Assembly (NCBI GenBank): GCA_903813345.2
Contig: CAIIXF020000008.1
Span: 9,701,278 to 9,761,277, forward strand
Source of the DNA: Owenia fusiformis
Taxonomy: Eukaryota > Annelida > Polychaeta > Sabellida > Oweniidae
DNA length: 60,000 nt
Direction: 5' to 3'
A program made the translations under genes and the position numbers. Each line of letters opens with the position of its first letter. Position 1 is the stretch's first letter. The notes beneath the pieces are model-generated. The model searched no databases. It was not told the DNA's origin and was given only the letters and a program-made list of their open reading frames with translations. Shown in pieces: positions 1-13,600 of this stretch.

Positions 1-1031
1 GGTGAATAAGGGGCATGTTCAAGTTGTTGAAATCCAAGTGTTTGGACTGTGTTGCTGGTCAGGATTGCAGTGTGCGTAGGGGCATTGTCCCAATGCAAGA
101 TAAACTGCTGCAGAGGTCCGGGACGCTTTTTCCTCAGGGAACGTTGAAGATCACGCTTCAGAACCTGAAAAACAAATGTTTAATGGTTGTTAAACCAGTT
201 GTTTCATTGATTGGATTTGGATTTGAATCATGGCCATGGAGTTATAATTATATTGACAGTGAACAACATTTAAATACTTTAATTTAAAAATAAAATTCAC
301 AGTATGATGTATTATTAGAACAAATGATATCTTACCTTTGCAATGTAAACGGCATTAATTCTCTGGCCAATGGGAACAAAATGGGTTAACACCATTCCTC
401 TAATGTCAAAGAATGTCACAACCATTTGTTTCTTTTGTGGAATTCCTGGTACTATTTTAGGCTTGGTTGGTGTTGGGGAGTTGTCATGTTTCCACGATGA
501 ACTTTGTTGCGTGGTCTCTGGGATGTAGAATGATAGCAATGATTCGTCACTCGTAATGATCTTGTTAAGAAAGTCATCTCCATCTCTCCGATATTTTGCA
601 AGAAAGTCCCTTGAAGCCTTAACACGCCGGTCTTTCTGCTCCTGTGTCAAGTCATGCGGCACCCATTTAGCAGACACCTTCTTTAACAGACAGTTCTTTG
701 TCAGTATCCGTTGCACAGTCCCATAGCTCAGATCGTGTTTTTCAGCCAATTCTCTGATAGAAATTTGCCTATTGTCCATAACATCAGCTTCAATTGCTTT
801 GATGGTTTGATCATCGAATGACGACACTGGCCTGCCTCCTCGCTGCTTGTCTACCACTTCATCATATCCACTGGAATACTTGTTAAACCACCTGTAAATG
901 TTTCTCTCAGCAATGGCAGCTTTACCATATGCCTTCTTTATCTGTCTTATAGTCTCTTTTACACCTTTCCCCAACTTTACACAGAACTTAATGTTTGTTC
1001 TTTGCTCTATTTTACTCTGACTTGGCCCCAT
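1..1031 (-). CDS. mariner transposase (SETMAR-like), two segments split by a putative 171-bp intron; partial
   Basis: Cut-and-paste transposase. Segment 1 runs 1031-336 on the minus strand and starts at the ATG at 1031. It has the N-terminal helix-turn-helix region (FCVKLGKGVKETIRQIKK), a second HTH with the GRP linker (RGGRPVS), and the first catalytic aspartate in TSDES, where most mariners have TGDE. Segment 2 runs from 164 to the window edge. It resumes with VLKRDLQRSLRKKRPG and carries the second catalytic aspartate in HWDNAPTH; the sequence stops at APYSP just before the expected third aspartate. Between them lie 171 bases (335-165) bounded by GT and AG in the transposase sense and joining in phase 0. 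Without splicing, the ORF ends at 315 after four non-homologous residues. Family assignment is firm; the intron reading is inference. Confidence 0.8.
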
Positions 1032-1453
1032 CTTGAATTGGGTGGGTTAGTGTCCTTGGTCATGTTAGTATTTGTCATGGATGATGGAAGCAATTCAAAG
1101 AAATTGAAAGCTTTTTATGAATGCCTATTGTGACATCACAACTATTACATATTTGTAACCATGGCAACAAATATAAAAATCATAGAAAACAAACAATGAA
1201 CATTTTCAAATGTTACTGACTTTTTAAATTAGAGAAATTCACAAAAACGTTATGGTTTCTCTTCAATTTGCCCCGGGTTACGCGATATCGGGTTACTATA
1301 GCAACCATAATTTCAACCAATGAAATGATTGAATTCCAATCTTTGAGATGGTAACTCAGAAATGTTGTGGGTACATGTATACCAAATTTCATGAAGATCT
1401 GATGAATACTTTTGAAATTACAATGTCTTTGACGTTACTTCTGGATCACCCTG
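1..1453 (-). mobile_element. mariner-type DNA transposon, left end outside window
   Basis: A Tc1/mariner-superfamily element. It encodes a mariner transposase on the minus strand. Its right terminus reads inward from 1453 as a CAGGGTGATCCAGAAGTAAC-like end flanked by TA (1454-1455), the target dinucleotide of this superfamily. The left terminus lies before base 1. The stretch 1032-1453 between transposase start and right end is non-coding and holds no other gene. The element lies upstream of the first dynein exon seen. Confidence 0.8.
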
Positions 1454-1603
1454 TAGTGTTATGGTCTCCAACTTTTTTGTGACAGCGTTGAGTGGTTTGC
1501 AATAACTTGCAAGTTGGTGATATTTTGTCATGTTAATGTCTTATATATCCCTAGCATCATTTTAATTTCCAGGCTGCAGCGTAACCCAGTCAAGGATAAT
1601 AAT

Positions 1604-4600
1604 ATGTCAGAAGCAGACTCTCATTCCGATATAGACTTTGATGACCTTGGATCTGTTTCTTCTATTACTTCAAAACTAGACCAGGACTTGGAGAAATCAG
1701 GGAGTGTTGTATCTGCATTAGATACACAAGGTAAGTACTGTACTTGTATTTGTCTTAAAGAGGCAGATTCAGATTCTTCTTTTTAAGGTGTTGATTTTTA
1801 TGACAAAATCAATATTAAGCTGGATAGTTTTAAGCTGATGGTGAAAGTCACATCTTTATTATCCCATCGAACGAAGTTCGGAGGGATATAGGGAACGCCT
1901 CCGTCCGTCCGTCCGTCCGTCCGTACGTATGTCCGTACGTACGTCTGTCCGTCCGTCCGTCTGTCCGTCCGTCTGTCCGTCCGTCCGTCCGGGCAATAAC
2001 TCAAATACCATTGGCCCGATTTTGTTCATATTTTTTACACATATACCCTATGGGGGTAGAAGTTCTGCTAAAAAGCCGATTTTCAAAATGGCCGCTCATT
2101 TAAAAATGGCGGCCATTTTAGTGCCGATTTTACAGTAATTTAGGTGCAATATGTAAAACTGTGATAGCATTATGTTTTAAATGTAAAAAAATTATATAGG
2201 ACATTGATAAAGCTAGAAATGTAGAAATCAAAATAGCACATGGCAGCCATCTTGAAAAATGGCGGCCTTTACTCGTTATTTTACGATTTTTGCTGTAACT
2301 CAAGAAGTATTGGAGCGATTTTGTTCATATTTGGTATGTGAATACTATAAGCATGGCTCACTGTCTAATGACACTTTTGGTAGAAGGAGGCCATTTTGAA
2401 AATTTGCCGCCATTTTGAAAAATGGTCGCCATTTTAACATATTTTACTTTAACTCAAAAAGTAGTGGAGCGATTTTGTTCATATTTGGTTTGTGAATACT
2501 ATAAGCATGGCACACTGTCTAATGACATTTTTGGTAGAAGGCGGCCATTTTTCAAAATGGCCGCCATTCTAACATATTTAACTATAACTCGAAAAGTAGT
2601 GGAGCGATTTTGTTCATATTTGGTATGTGGATAATATAAGCATGGCACACTGTCTAATGACACTTTTGGTAGAAGGCGGCCATTTTGAAAAATGGCCACC
2701 ATTTTAAAGTATTTTACTGTAACTCGAAAAGTAGTGGAGCGATTTTGTTCATATTTGCCATGTGAATACTATAAAAAAAGCATATTACTTCTTCTGATGA
2801 CAAAAAATGGAATTTGAAAATGGTCGCCATTAAAACGTATTTTACTCGGCCTTTACTCGTTATTTTACGATTTTTGCTGTAACTTGAAAAGTAGTGGAGC
2901 GATTTTGTTTATATTTGGTATTCGAATACTATTAGCATGGCACACTGTCTTATGACACTTTTGGTAGAAGGTGGCCATTTTGAAAAATGGCCTCCATTTT
3001 AAAGTATTTTACTATAACTCGAAAAGTAGTGGAGCGATTTTGTTCATATTTGGCATGTGAATACTATAAAAAAGCATATTACTTCTTCTGATGACAACTT
3101 TCTTATGTGTGTTATTTTATGATATTTGCTATATATTTCGTTTGTAAAAATGCCAGCTATTTCTGTTCGATGGGATTCGCTACGCTTTGGCGTTGCCGTT
3201 GTTCTGGTTTATATATCAAATATTTTGGAGTTTTCATATCCAGAAATACTGTCACCTTTATTTTCCCGATGATTCACTTTGAGCTTGAAAATTGTAATTT
3301 ATTTTTGTTCCAGATAATGAGATCAATGGTGAGAAAACAAGAACTTCAAAGATCACTGGTGAGAATATCCCCCAGGGTCACTCCCCTACTGAGCTCCCTA
3401 CCCCCACACCTCCCTCCCCTACCCTCACAAATGTATCTAAAGCCTCACGTGTGAAATCAGCGACCTATGGCACTAGAAAAGTTGACCCAGATTTAGTCCT
3501 AACATACAAGAAGAAGAACATTTATGATGATACAGGTGAGAATTTTCGATCACAGTATGATATAATATGCTCATCTTCTTAGTGTGCTATACTAAAACAA
3601 CAGTACGTATTATACATAGACTTTGTTTAAAACATGAAAAAGTGTATCAGCATTACACAGGATGGGCCAAAAAGTCTTACCCTTATTATAATTTACAATT
3701 AGAATGGGTGACCATTTTGGCCCACCCTGTATTTACTTTACTTACAATGAAATTAGATGATTACTTGAACCACAATTAGAGACAAAATAAAAAAAAAATA
3801 GAGACAAGAATATATCTAGTTTAAAATGTTATTATACATATCACAATTTTTGAAGAAATGTGGATACCATGATGAAAATTGAGGTAAGTTTCTGCATGCA
3901 AAATATCAATAATTTAATCATATCAGAATAATTAATATACACTTATGTTTATGTCAAACTCATAAAGATGTCACTCTCAGCTGCACTTGCATTATTCATT
4001 CACAGGTTCACCTTTGTTTGGTAAGACATGTTATTTACTACTTGTCATTTTCTCTCCAAAATACATTTTGCTGTTTATCATCTGTTGTTCATTTTTAAAG
4101 CATGATTTTAATGTTTCTTCATTTTTCCTTTTGTTGTTAGGGATTGCACAGAATTCTATGCTTTTGCTTTTATATGGAGGGCTATTAGCAGGTCAATATA
4201 TGTACAGTTGAACCTGTATATCTGAACACCTGGCTAATTTAAACACCTCCCAATCTGAACACTTTTTTCAGTCCCATTTTTTCCTCTAATTGACTCCCAT
4301 TCATGTTAAAAAACCTTGAAATGTGAAAACCTCCCAATTTGAACAGTGAACAGTCATATTTGAAAAATTCACCTGTCTAATCTGAACACTTCATAAAATT
4401 TCTGATGTTTCATACAAAATTGCATATATTTTGTCATGATATCAAAACTTTGGGAAATGATCTTGAATGGTCTCATTCATAATGGGGCTTTCCAGCATGA
4501 TTTGAATCAAATTTTCAAATTTCTGGAATGCCATAAAGCTATGTGGTCAAAAGAACTAGAAATGTCCTAAAGGATGTATCCCTTTTTGCATGTGTTGCAT

Positions 4601-7600
4601 CCTGTACCATTAGGGAGAGGTGAACATTTAGGAAATGATTCAATTGCATATGTTGCAAAGATTTTGAATTTTGCAACCGTCTTGTAACCAAAATAATAAT
4701 CATACAAATTCCTTGACACAATATCCTCCGTGAAAGCAATAAAAGCCAGGAATAAAAGCTGAATTGATTCAAAACCCAATGTGCCAAGTCTAGTGAGTCA
4801 ATCAAAGTAACAGACCCCAAAGGTTAGATCTGCATGCTATTGTAAGCTAGCAATATGCTGTGGGGATGAATGTCTAGATTGTCTGCCATTGCTTTACAAT
4901 GGACTAGAGTTCAGATGAATAGATATGGCCTAGTGTTGTATCAAGAATACTAATATCTTTTGAACTAGTAATATATTTGTAAAGCTGGTTTAGTCTTCAG
5001 TTACTGTGTTGTTTCTTAATGCAGTTCTTATGATTAGTGAACATCCTCTTTCGATAGAAGTTAAATTCTGGAAGAAAAATGATGGATTTAGTTTTTCAAT
5101 TCATTTCATTAAAGGTAGTAAGTTATATACCCCAACCTCTCTTAAGTGAACACCTGTCTCTAGTAGACACCCTTCCTCCGCACATACTCTATTGACTTCT
5201 GTACAAATTACCCTCTTTGTAATGAACACCTCCCAACACAAATTTTTAAAAATGTTTAATATACACAGATTTTACTACATCTGAAAATCTTGTTTTGTTT
5301 CATCACTTCTTGATGGTGACATAATAAGAACTCACCTGGTTTCAACTATTATCTTCAATGGACCTTTCAGCATAGGTGTACCCTGACATATAACAAGGGT
5401 TACTTATGGGGTTATTTCTTGAGGATTTCTCAGACAGGAGACACCTCTCATATTCAGCCTCATAGTCAATTGACCAGCACTCAAATTCTTTCTCGTTTTC
5501 ACACAGTTTCTTACATGCATCAATAGTAGTGACAGAATTTATTTTGCGGTGGTTGTATCCCGCAATGCATGCACCAGGTATATCCACCCAGTATGTTTCT
5601 GTAAAATTGGATAAATATGTAACAACATTATTTGATATGCTATGTACTACATGTTCATGGAAATGCACCTTTTGAGCCAACCTGTACCTTGAACAAACCT
5701 CTCTGCACAGTTTATATGAGGATCGTCATATGACCTTTAATAAAAAGGCGAGAAAATTTGGTAGATGATCAAATAGAAAGTAAGAAGAAATAGTTCATGT
5801 TATTTGTATATTACCCCATTTTAAAACTATTACCTAGTAGCCTTTTTTCTGTGTACAGTATCCATTCATCATCATGTTCAATCTTTGTATTAGATGTGAG
5901 GTTTGGTTGTCTGGAAAGAAGCTGACAAGCTGCATCTTTAGCGCTGAAATTTACAGCAACGCAATTTGATGGAGATTGCGTTGTACAACTTGCGATGCAT
6001 TGGACGGCTGCAATTTCCATATCATATCGTCCCATATCCATTACCGATATTCTGATGATTGAAGAAGGAGAATTGTAAAATTGGCCGATGTTCCTGTAGA
6101 ATCGACTAGAAATTACATTGTTATTGTTGCTTGCCGTTGCTTCGTTTAAATAATGTCCAATGTAAAGAACGAAATTCAAAACGATTGAAGAAATTATGAT
6201 TTTTTCCATTATTTTAATATAAGATGCAGTGTTTATTCTTGTTGCATGTATTGATGCTATAATGTAAACATTTTTAGCAAAATGATCATTTTCAATGAGA
6301 ACATTTAGGTATTGAGTGACTGACATCTCCTTTTGAATTAAATATTTTGTTAATATAATGTAGAACAATGTGACTACCTTGCATGAAATGTTCATTAGAT
6401 AAAATGTCATACCAGTTGTATTTTTGTATCAGAAATTAAATAGAAGAAAACTGGAATAATCGCAGAATGAATTAAATATTAAACAAGCCATTACATTTAA
6501 TTATCCAGAAATGTAAGGAAAATGGGGATTTAGAGAGAAATGATGAAGAAAATGTAAAACTCTGATATGTTACTCCTCCTAGGATAAAACAATAGAATAT
6601 GTTTTTAAGAGTTGATTAAATTGACTAATCAATGGTATCCAATTCACAGATGAATAGTTCAATCATTTATTCATGAAGTAGACACCATTGATTAGAAAGT
6701 AACAAATACATACATATATGTAGTTGTTATAAAGTTTTTGTTTGCCAAACTGGTTGCTATTACTGTAAGAGCATCATTGTTGTTACATTTTCAGAGTATT
6801 AACATGAATGAAGCATTTTGAAAAAATATGTTGTCACAAACAAAGATCACGATAACAAACTAAACTATATGTTGATCATCAAACATATTTTGTAATTTTT
6901 TTTTCTTGTATACATATTCTCATCAGCCATCGTCAAGATAAACAATACAACATGAAAAGTTCAAAATACCCCCATTTGGATATTTTCCTGTTAGTTTCTT
7001 TGAGATCTTTTATTTGTATGTAGTTGTCCATTCCAGTGACTAGTTTGATTTTCCAGAAAACTGTATGCTTAGAATTATCAACTATTGCAGTTGTTTCAGT
7101 GTTTAATAAATCTGCATGATGCTTGATTGTTGTGACCCTTTAAATGCTGTTCATTTTATTTTACAATTGGTATCAATGCTCCAATTATACCATGAGTTGT
7201 TCATTGCAGGGCTACACTTTGAGGCACATTTGAGGTGTTTGATAACAAATAGCACTAGATATATAGGCATCTCACCCATGATATAAAAAAAACAATTCAT
7301 TACAGAATTTGGGCATGGCATTTATACAGAACCAAAATCATTCCTACTTGTTCTAAAAAAATAACTTTTATGTCAACAAGAGAGAGGCTGCTATATGAAT
7401 TATATAATAAAATGATGCCTGAAATTGTGGATTCATGAATCCAAAATAAAATTCCATCAATAACACATTTATTTTCATGATTTGAGCCATTTACATTAAT
7501 TTCTTGTCATGCATTTTAACACAACATTTCATTTCATGATTTCAGTACCTGATGATGATAGATTCATTGAGCATATACTGAGTATGCGTGCCAACCTTAA

Positions 7601-10600
7601 GTGGAGCACAGAGATCCCACGTCATGGGCCTGGTAGCAGGGAAGCTATAGATGCGCTTATAGACGAAGCTGCCAACCCTAAAGAGGTAAACACTCATACA
7701 GTAAATCTCATCTAAGGTGCTTAAATTGATGGCTACTACATCGTTGTCAAATATGTTAAAGATGTTTCAAAAGTAATCAAAATTATTTGATATTCCTGGG
7801 CATTTGTTTTTCACTTTTTTACAAAAATGAAGTTATTAGGATTGACAATGAATATATCACATCATGATAACCATAGCCAAAACAATGCAGACTCTGTATC
7901 AATGAATGAATATTTTTTAAAAAGGAAACACAGCCTTACTTTACTCACGGGGGTAAAGCAGACCCGATGATGCAATGAGCTTGCTCGGCGGTATCATGAC
8001 TGTGTAACGGGTCTTAATGTATAAGTGTGCTCGGCGGTAGGTTCAAACAACGCGGATCCTCAAAGCATGTGCTCATGGTATATTCGTGTTTTAACACCCG
8101 TGTTACTGCCCTCTCGAGGAATTTAATCATACCAACATTAATTCTAAACCAAGATTTGGATTCAGTTCAACTTATGTGGCAAAGTTAAATCTGATGTTGC
8201 TTTGAGGTTACCCTGAGCACAAAGATAACAGTAACATACAACTACCCTCCGAGTACATCAAATGAATTCATAATTTTGATGCAAATAAGAGATTTATGAC
8301 CTAAAGTAGCTTTTATGATTTTTTATAAGAGTAAATATAGCAAATTAACATCAGTACATACACAGATGAGTCAGTCTGATATCCAGTTAGATTGTGAAGT
8401 TGTTTTTAGATTGAAATATTCTGATTGGATAGTTTAGATCAAAGAATTATATCTTATATAAGAGTGTAGATGAAGCTCTTTTTGTGGTGCACTATCAAAC
8501 TTTTACAAAGGGTACTTACCGTTTATCTTTGAGAATCATGTATCTAAACTCAAGTGTGTTATGTTATACAATACATTTAACATGATTACCTTGTGCAAAT
8601 ATTTGATATTTACACTTAAACACAATAACCATTCAATGTAGCTCAGTAACTTTCAAGATCACGCAAATTATGTTCTTCTAAGATATTCAAGGACACAAAA
8701 TATATCTTCACAGAACAAATGTAAATAAAAATACTTATTCTCTGTATTTAACATTTTATCCTCATTCCATGTAGCATTTGCATTATATAATGCTGTGAAA
8801 TGACATTTGGATTAATTTATTTTAAGTTATGTGAAATAAGCCATTCATTTGATGTTTATACAATAAATTGTTTTAAGGTGAACTGAAGTAGAATAACCTG
8901 TATATATGTCAGGTTCTAAAATTCTCCTACTCTATTATCTTAAGAAATAGTTGACATTTGTTTTAATACTGTATTTACATTTCTCCAAAGTTTATAAATC
9001 CATTTATGGATTGTTACATCATTATACACAAGCTTTTGATTATCCTCACATATTCCTTGACAAGGGATGTAACTATGAACTATTGCCTCCTCCCCAGGGA
9101 CATCTACCCCCCAATAACCTGTGACATGCTTCCAAGCGAACACACTCCCCATTTCAATTACCCTTTCTGGTATAGAAATAACGCTTGTTCCCTTACGTCG
9201 TGCCTGAAACTGTAACCTCCTCACATTCATCATAGTGATACATTTCCTGGTTTGATCTAGAAATGTTTGCTTTTCTGATATGTTGATCTTTTCTGTGTAT
9301 TGTTCTATAGTGTCTAAGTTGATATGGTTTTCTGGTTTGGTATGGAAAACTGCCCGACGTATTGCAAAGCTTCCCGGTCTAACTGTGGTTCGATCAAGGT
9401 GCTCCATAAGAGCTCCAAGGTTTTTGTTATCCTTAACATGGGGGATGATAAAGTCCATAGGGCCTGTGAATATGACATAGTGATACCTGAACATTGTTCT
9501 ATACAGACAGTCATTGATTGCAGCCATTTCATAATTTGTGTCTTGTGTATCACTAAATGGTTTCCATGGTAATACTGTTAATCGGCCTTTATTTATATAA
9601 AAATCGACCACTTGTTTTGTCTCCTTGGGTATCGTCTCTGAATTTGAGTAAGCATAAAAATCCTGTACCCCTAAAAGTTGATACAGTTCCAGATATTCTA
9701 CTAAGTGCTCTGGGGATATGTTATCGATGGAATATGGTGGTAAACATACTGCAAAGTTCCTCATTTTAATTTTAGCACCATGACCGTTAGATTGGTATTG
9801 TACTGGTATATAATCCTTTAGCTTACCTTCTTCATTCTCCTTTGAATGATGAATAGAAAATGACACAGCGCAGGGCTTACCTAACGCTCTCTGTTGTTCA
9901 TAAATGGGCAATGAAGCCTTATTTTGTTCTTCCTTAATTTTCATTGGAATTTCACAAAGTACAAACACGGCTGGATACTTCACATTTGATTGCTGATTCA
10001 GAGTCACAATTTCTACTGTAGATGCAATAGTTTGCCCATCTTCATATAACAATTCACAATACAGTCTATCATCGTCAGTAAAGTTTGTAGCACTTATGAT
10101 TCTGATGTGTTGCTTTCCTGCTGTCCTGTTGTCATAGTAAGCTGAATAAGCTACCAGTTCATGTGTCCCATCTGGCAATGCTTCAGAAAGTAATACTTTC
10201 CAATTGTTGTTATGTTGTGTACAAAATGTTGATGTGGGAGAAGCTTTGAACCATAAGGCTCCTGTAGTAAGAAATACAAAAGTTGAAATTAAAATGAGCT
10301 TTCTCATTTTTCTCATCTTGAACAGAATCATGGTCACTGACTTGCTACAGCATACAGCACACAAATGTTATGTCATGAATATGATTGTTACATGTTGTTA
10401 TGTAACAGTCAATGTTAACATATGAAATTGTCTTTCGGAAAATGAGTAACGAAATTATTTATTCCATATTTCTCGTAGTACATCCTATAATTTATCCTTT
10501 GTCCAGTCATATTGATTCCCACTATTTGATAGATGTTTATATGTTAAGTTGCCTTTAATTTGATTGAAACATTCCTGTGCTGCTAATGGGAACAAATTCG

Positions 10601-13600
10601 AGTCATATAAACTGTGCTTCATTGTTATCTTGAAACATGAAAATCAGCACATACATGAATACTGCAACATGTGTTGTTGTCTTGGTACAAGGATTTTTCA
10701 ATGCTAATACAGTGAAACCTGTGAACAAGGACTTTTTATGAACTGCCCAAAACTGTTCCTTGTAGACACATGTTCACTACAGTGAGGTTTCAAGTTTTGG
10801 CCCCAAACCCCACAAAAAAACAAATTGCCGAATAACATTGAATTATTAGAGACAATGAATTACTTATTGGATGACATCAGAGATGTTGCTTAGAACTGGT
10901 ATTCAAGTTTCTTCAACGTCATTTTGTAGCATTATTAATCTGCAAGTTTGGATCTTTAAAAGATTTAATGAGATTTAGGTCAACAAGTACAGGTCTATCA
11001 TCTCCAAAACAGTTGCGTCAGTCACTAGCTCTTTAGAATTAGATATTGGCTTAAGCCATTCACACCTTTGAAAAACAATAGGATGTACATTGTACAGTGT
11101 AACCAATTTTCTATGTTCCTTGTGAACAGAGGCTTTTCAAAAATTTGCCCTAAAACACTATTCCTTGTTCTCTGTAGTGAGGTGGTCCTTGCAGGGAAGA
11201 TCAGTTAACATGTAAGCCAATGGAAAAATATTTGATTCTTTTGAAAACTGTTCTTTGTAGCCTGGAGTTCCACCAGACAGGTTTTCCTGTACTGTAGAGC
11301 TAAATTTCATTAAATCTTTCTGATACACTTTGTAAACTCATTTTGGTCAAGAATTGGATTTTGAAAAACCTTTACTTATATTGTCCTGTCAATGCAAGAT
11401 CAGTGAAAAGATTTGAATGCAAATTGTGTTGCTTTTGAAAATCATTTATTAACAATTCTCAATATTCATTGATATTCATAATTTCATGGGATTATTTCAA
11501 TACAGTTCAATGATCTTTGAAGCTTGTTTGCCCTTTAAATAAAATATTTATGTGTAGCTTGAATTAATCCATTGTGGTTAATCCCCTTCAGTTCCCGATG
11601 TTTAACATTTGATTCCATGCATACTAATTCATTTACAAATCTCAGAGCTATTTATAAATTCCTTTCTGCAGATCCAGGGTGACAAAAGAAAAAATCACAA
11701 GTACCTCTTTTTTATTCATGGTACATTCCTCAAGTGTGAAGTCTGTTAAAAAGTTTTGTAACTTCTTTAGGCGAGGGGTGGGGCATAGCGTGGGGGTCAA
11801 TGCATCATGTTACTTGATTGCTACTCTTTGCAAGACTCTGTTTTGTTATGTCACCACCAAAAAGTGGTGACATATTGTTATGGTCTCAGTTTTTTTGTTG
11901 GCGGATGGTGGTTGGCGGTTGGTGGTTGGTGATCGGCGTCTGTAACAAATTCTTACAACTTCCAACTTCTTTTTTTCAACTTGGTTCAAATTGACCAATT
12001 TTTTTCAAAATCATCAACAAGTTATCAGAAGTTCTGATCTGATTTGAGATTTGACCTTAAATGACCTTCTCAAAGTCAAAAAAGGTCAAAAAGGTATTTT
12101 TTCAACTTGCTTCAAATTGACCAATTATTTTTTCAAAATCATCTACAAGTTCTCAACAGTTCAAATCTGACTATAGATTTGACCTTCAATGACATTCTAA
12201 AGGTCAAAAAAGATTTGACCTTCAATGACATTCTCAAGGTCAAAAAGGTCTTTTTTCATCTTGCTTCAAATTGACCATTTTTTCAAAATCATCTACAAGT
12301 TCTCAGAAGTTCAAATCTTACTTTTGATTTGAGATTTCAACTTCAATGACCTTCTCAGGGTCAAAAAAGGTCTTTTTTCAACTTGATTCAAATTGACCAA
12401 TTTATTTTTTCAAAATCATCTACTAGTTCTCAGATATTCAAATCTGACTTAAGATTGAACTCATAATAGTGTGAGCAACTAGCTGGTGACATTTTGTCAT
12501 GTTACTGCCTTGTTACATCATTGATAAAGCTCTCAACTTGTACAGTTAATCAAAGACAGTTTGTTTCCATTTGGTAAACATATTAATGTGGCTCTGTGGT
12601 GGTCTCTGATTGGTTGAATGACAAATGTATCAGTCCAAGTCAGAGGGTAAGATGCTACATAATGAAATCAGGGTATAGTATAAGGCAGTGTCCATATTAC
12701 ATGATTCTGTACAATGTGCTCTCTAATTGGTAAATGGGAAAGTTATCAGTTATAGACAGAGGTGAGTGCACTGAATGATGAGCCCAGGGTAGAATAGTAG
12801 AGTTGAATTACCTCCATGGAGAGGGTCAAAGTGACTTTGTTTATTTGATACTTCATTGTTATTTTAGCCCTATAAAATACAATAAGATATTTAAGTGCTG
12901 CTCTTTAGGTATAGAACAGTGTCATCGTGAACAAAATTATTGTTCCTATGATACCACTAATATGTTTTCCTCTTAACTGGCCTTCAAAAAGTGTCTTCTC
13001 AAACTAAAATCAAAGATGATTAACTTAATCCATAATGAAAAGAACCAGATCGGGATTCATCAGTGTTAATGAATGAAGTGTTTTCACTGTGTTGAGGAAA
13101 CAAGCTGATCACACAAGTTCAGAATTCTGATTTTTTGTAACCTCTTGTACTAGCCTTTAAAATAGGCTAAAAGGGATTTGAAACAAGAGCAGTTTTCATT
13201 AAGAATAGTACATAAAGACCACTTTATATACATTTTAAAATATAATTTATGTACATTGAGTTAGAGCATTTTTACTTAAAAGGCCTTAAAAATATATATT
13301 TCTAGATATATCTCACTCTCAGTTCCCATATGATTTTATTTGTGACATAAATATCCATTGTTCTAGGTGTTCAGGAGGCTATTATTGCAATAAAAAAATG
13401 AATGCATAAATAGTTTTTGTGCTGAGCTGACTTGTGATTAGCCTGACCAAGTAATGATCTCACAATATTGATCTTTGAAGTTAGGTACTAAACTACATCT
13501 TGATCACAGATTTGAACATTGGAGTTATTCACCAAAAATTGTCCGTTGTTCATTAACAAGGACCATAACATATCCAATATTGATTGGTCTTTGGCCATGG

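Noticed and set aside
1929-2138. Open frames through the CCGT run on both strands.
   Set aside because: Tetranucleotide repeats give long stop-free frames without coding meaning.
4006-4191. Two phase-compatible candidate micro-exons of the dynein gene (4006-4020, 15 nt; 4141-4191, 51 nt).
   Set aside because: Splice sites and phases fit, but exon 2 already joins exon 3 correctly, and the second would encode a hydrophobic stretch ([13 protein letters not shown]) out of place in a dynein tail.
4539-4820. Minus-strand ORFs of 93 and 70 codons in dynein intron 2.
   Set aside because: Two overlapping frames, no recognisable domain, no splice context linking them to the PAN gene.
11960-12460. Regularly spaced repeats considered as a CRISPR-like array.
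   Set aside because: Units are diverged 125-155-bp tandem copies without constant short repeats and unique spacers, in a eukaryotic intron.
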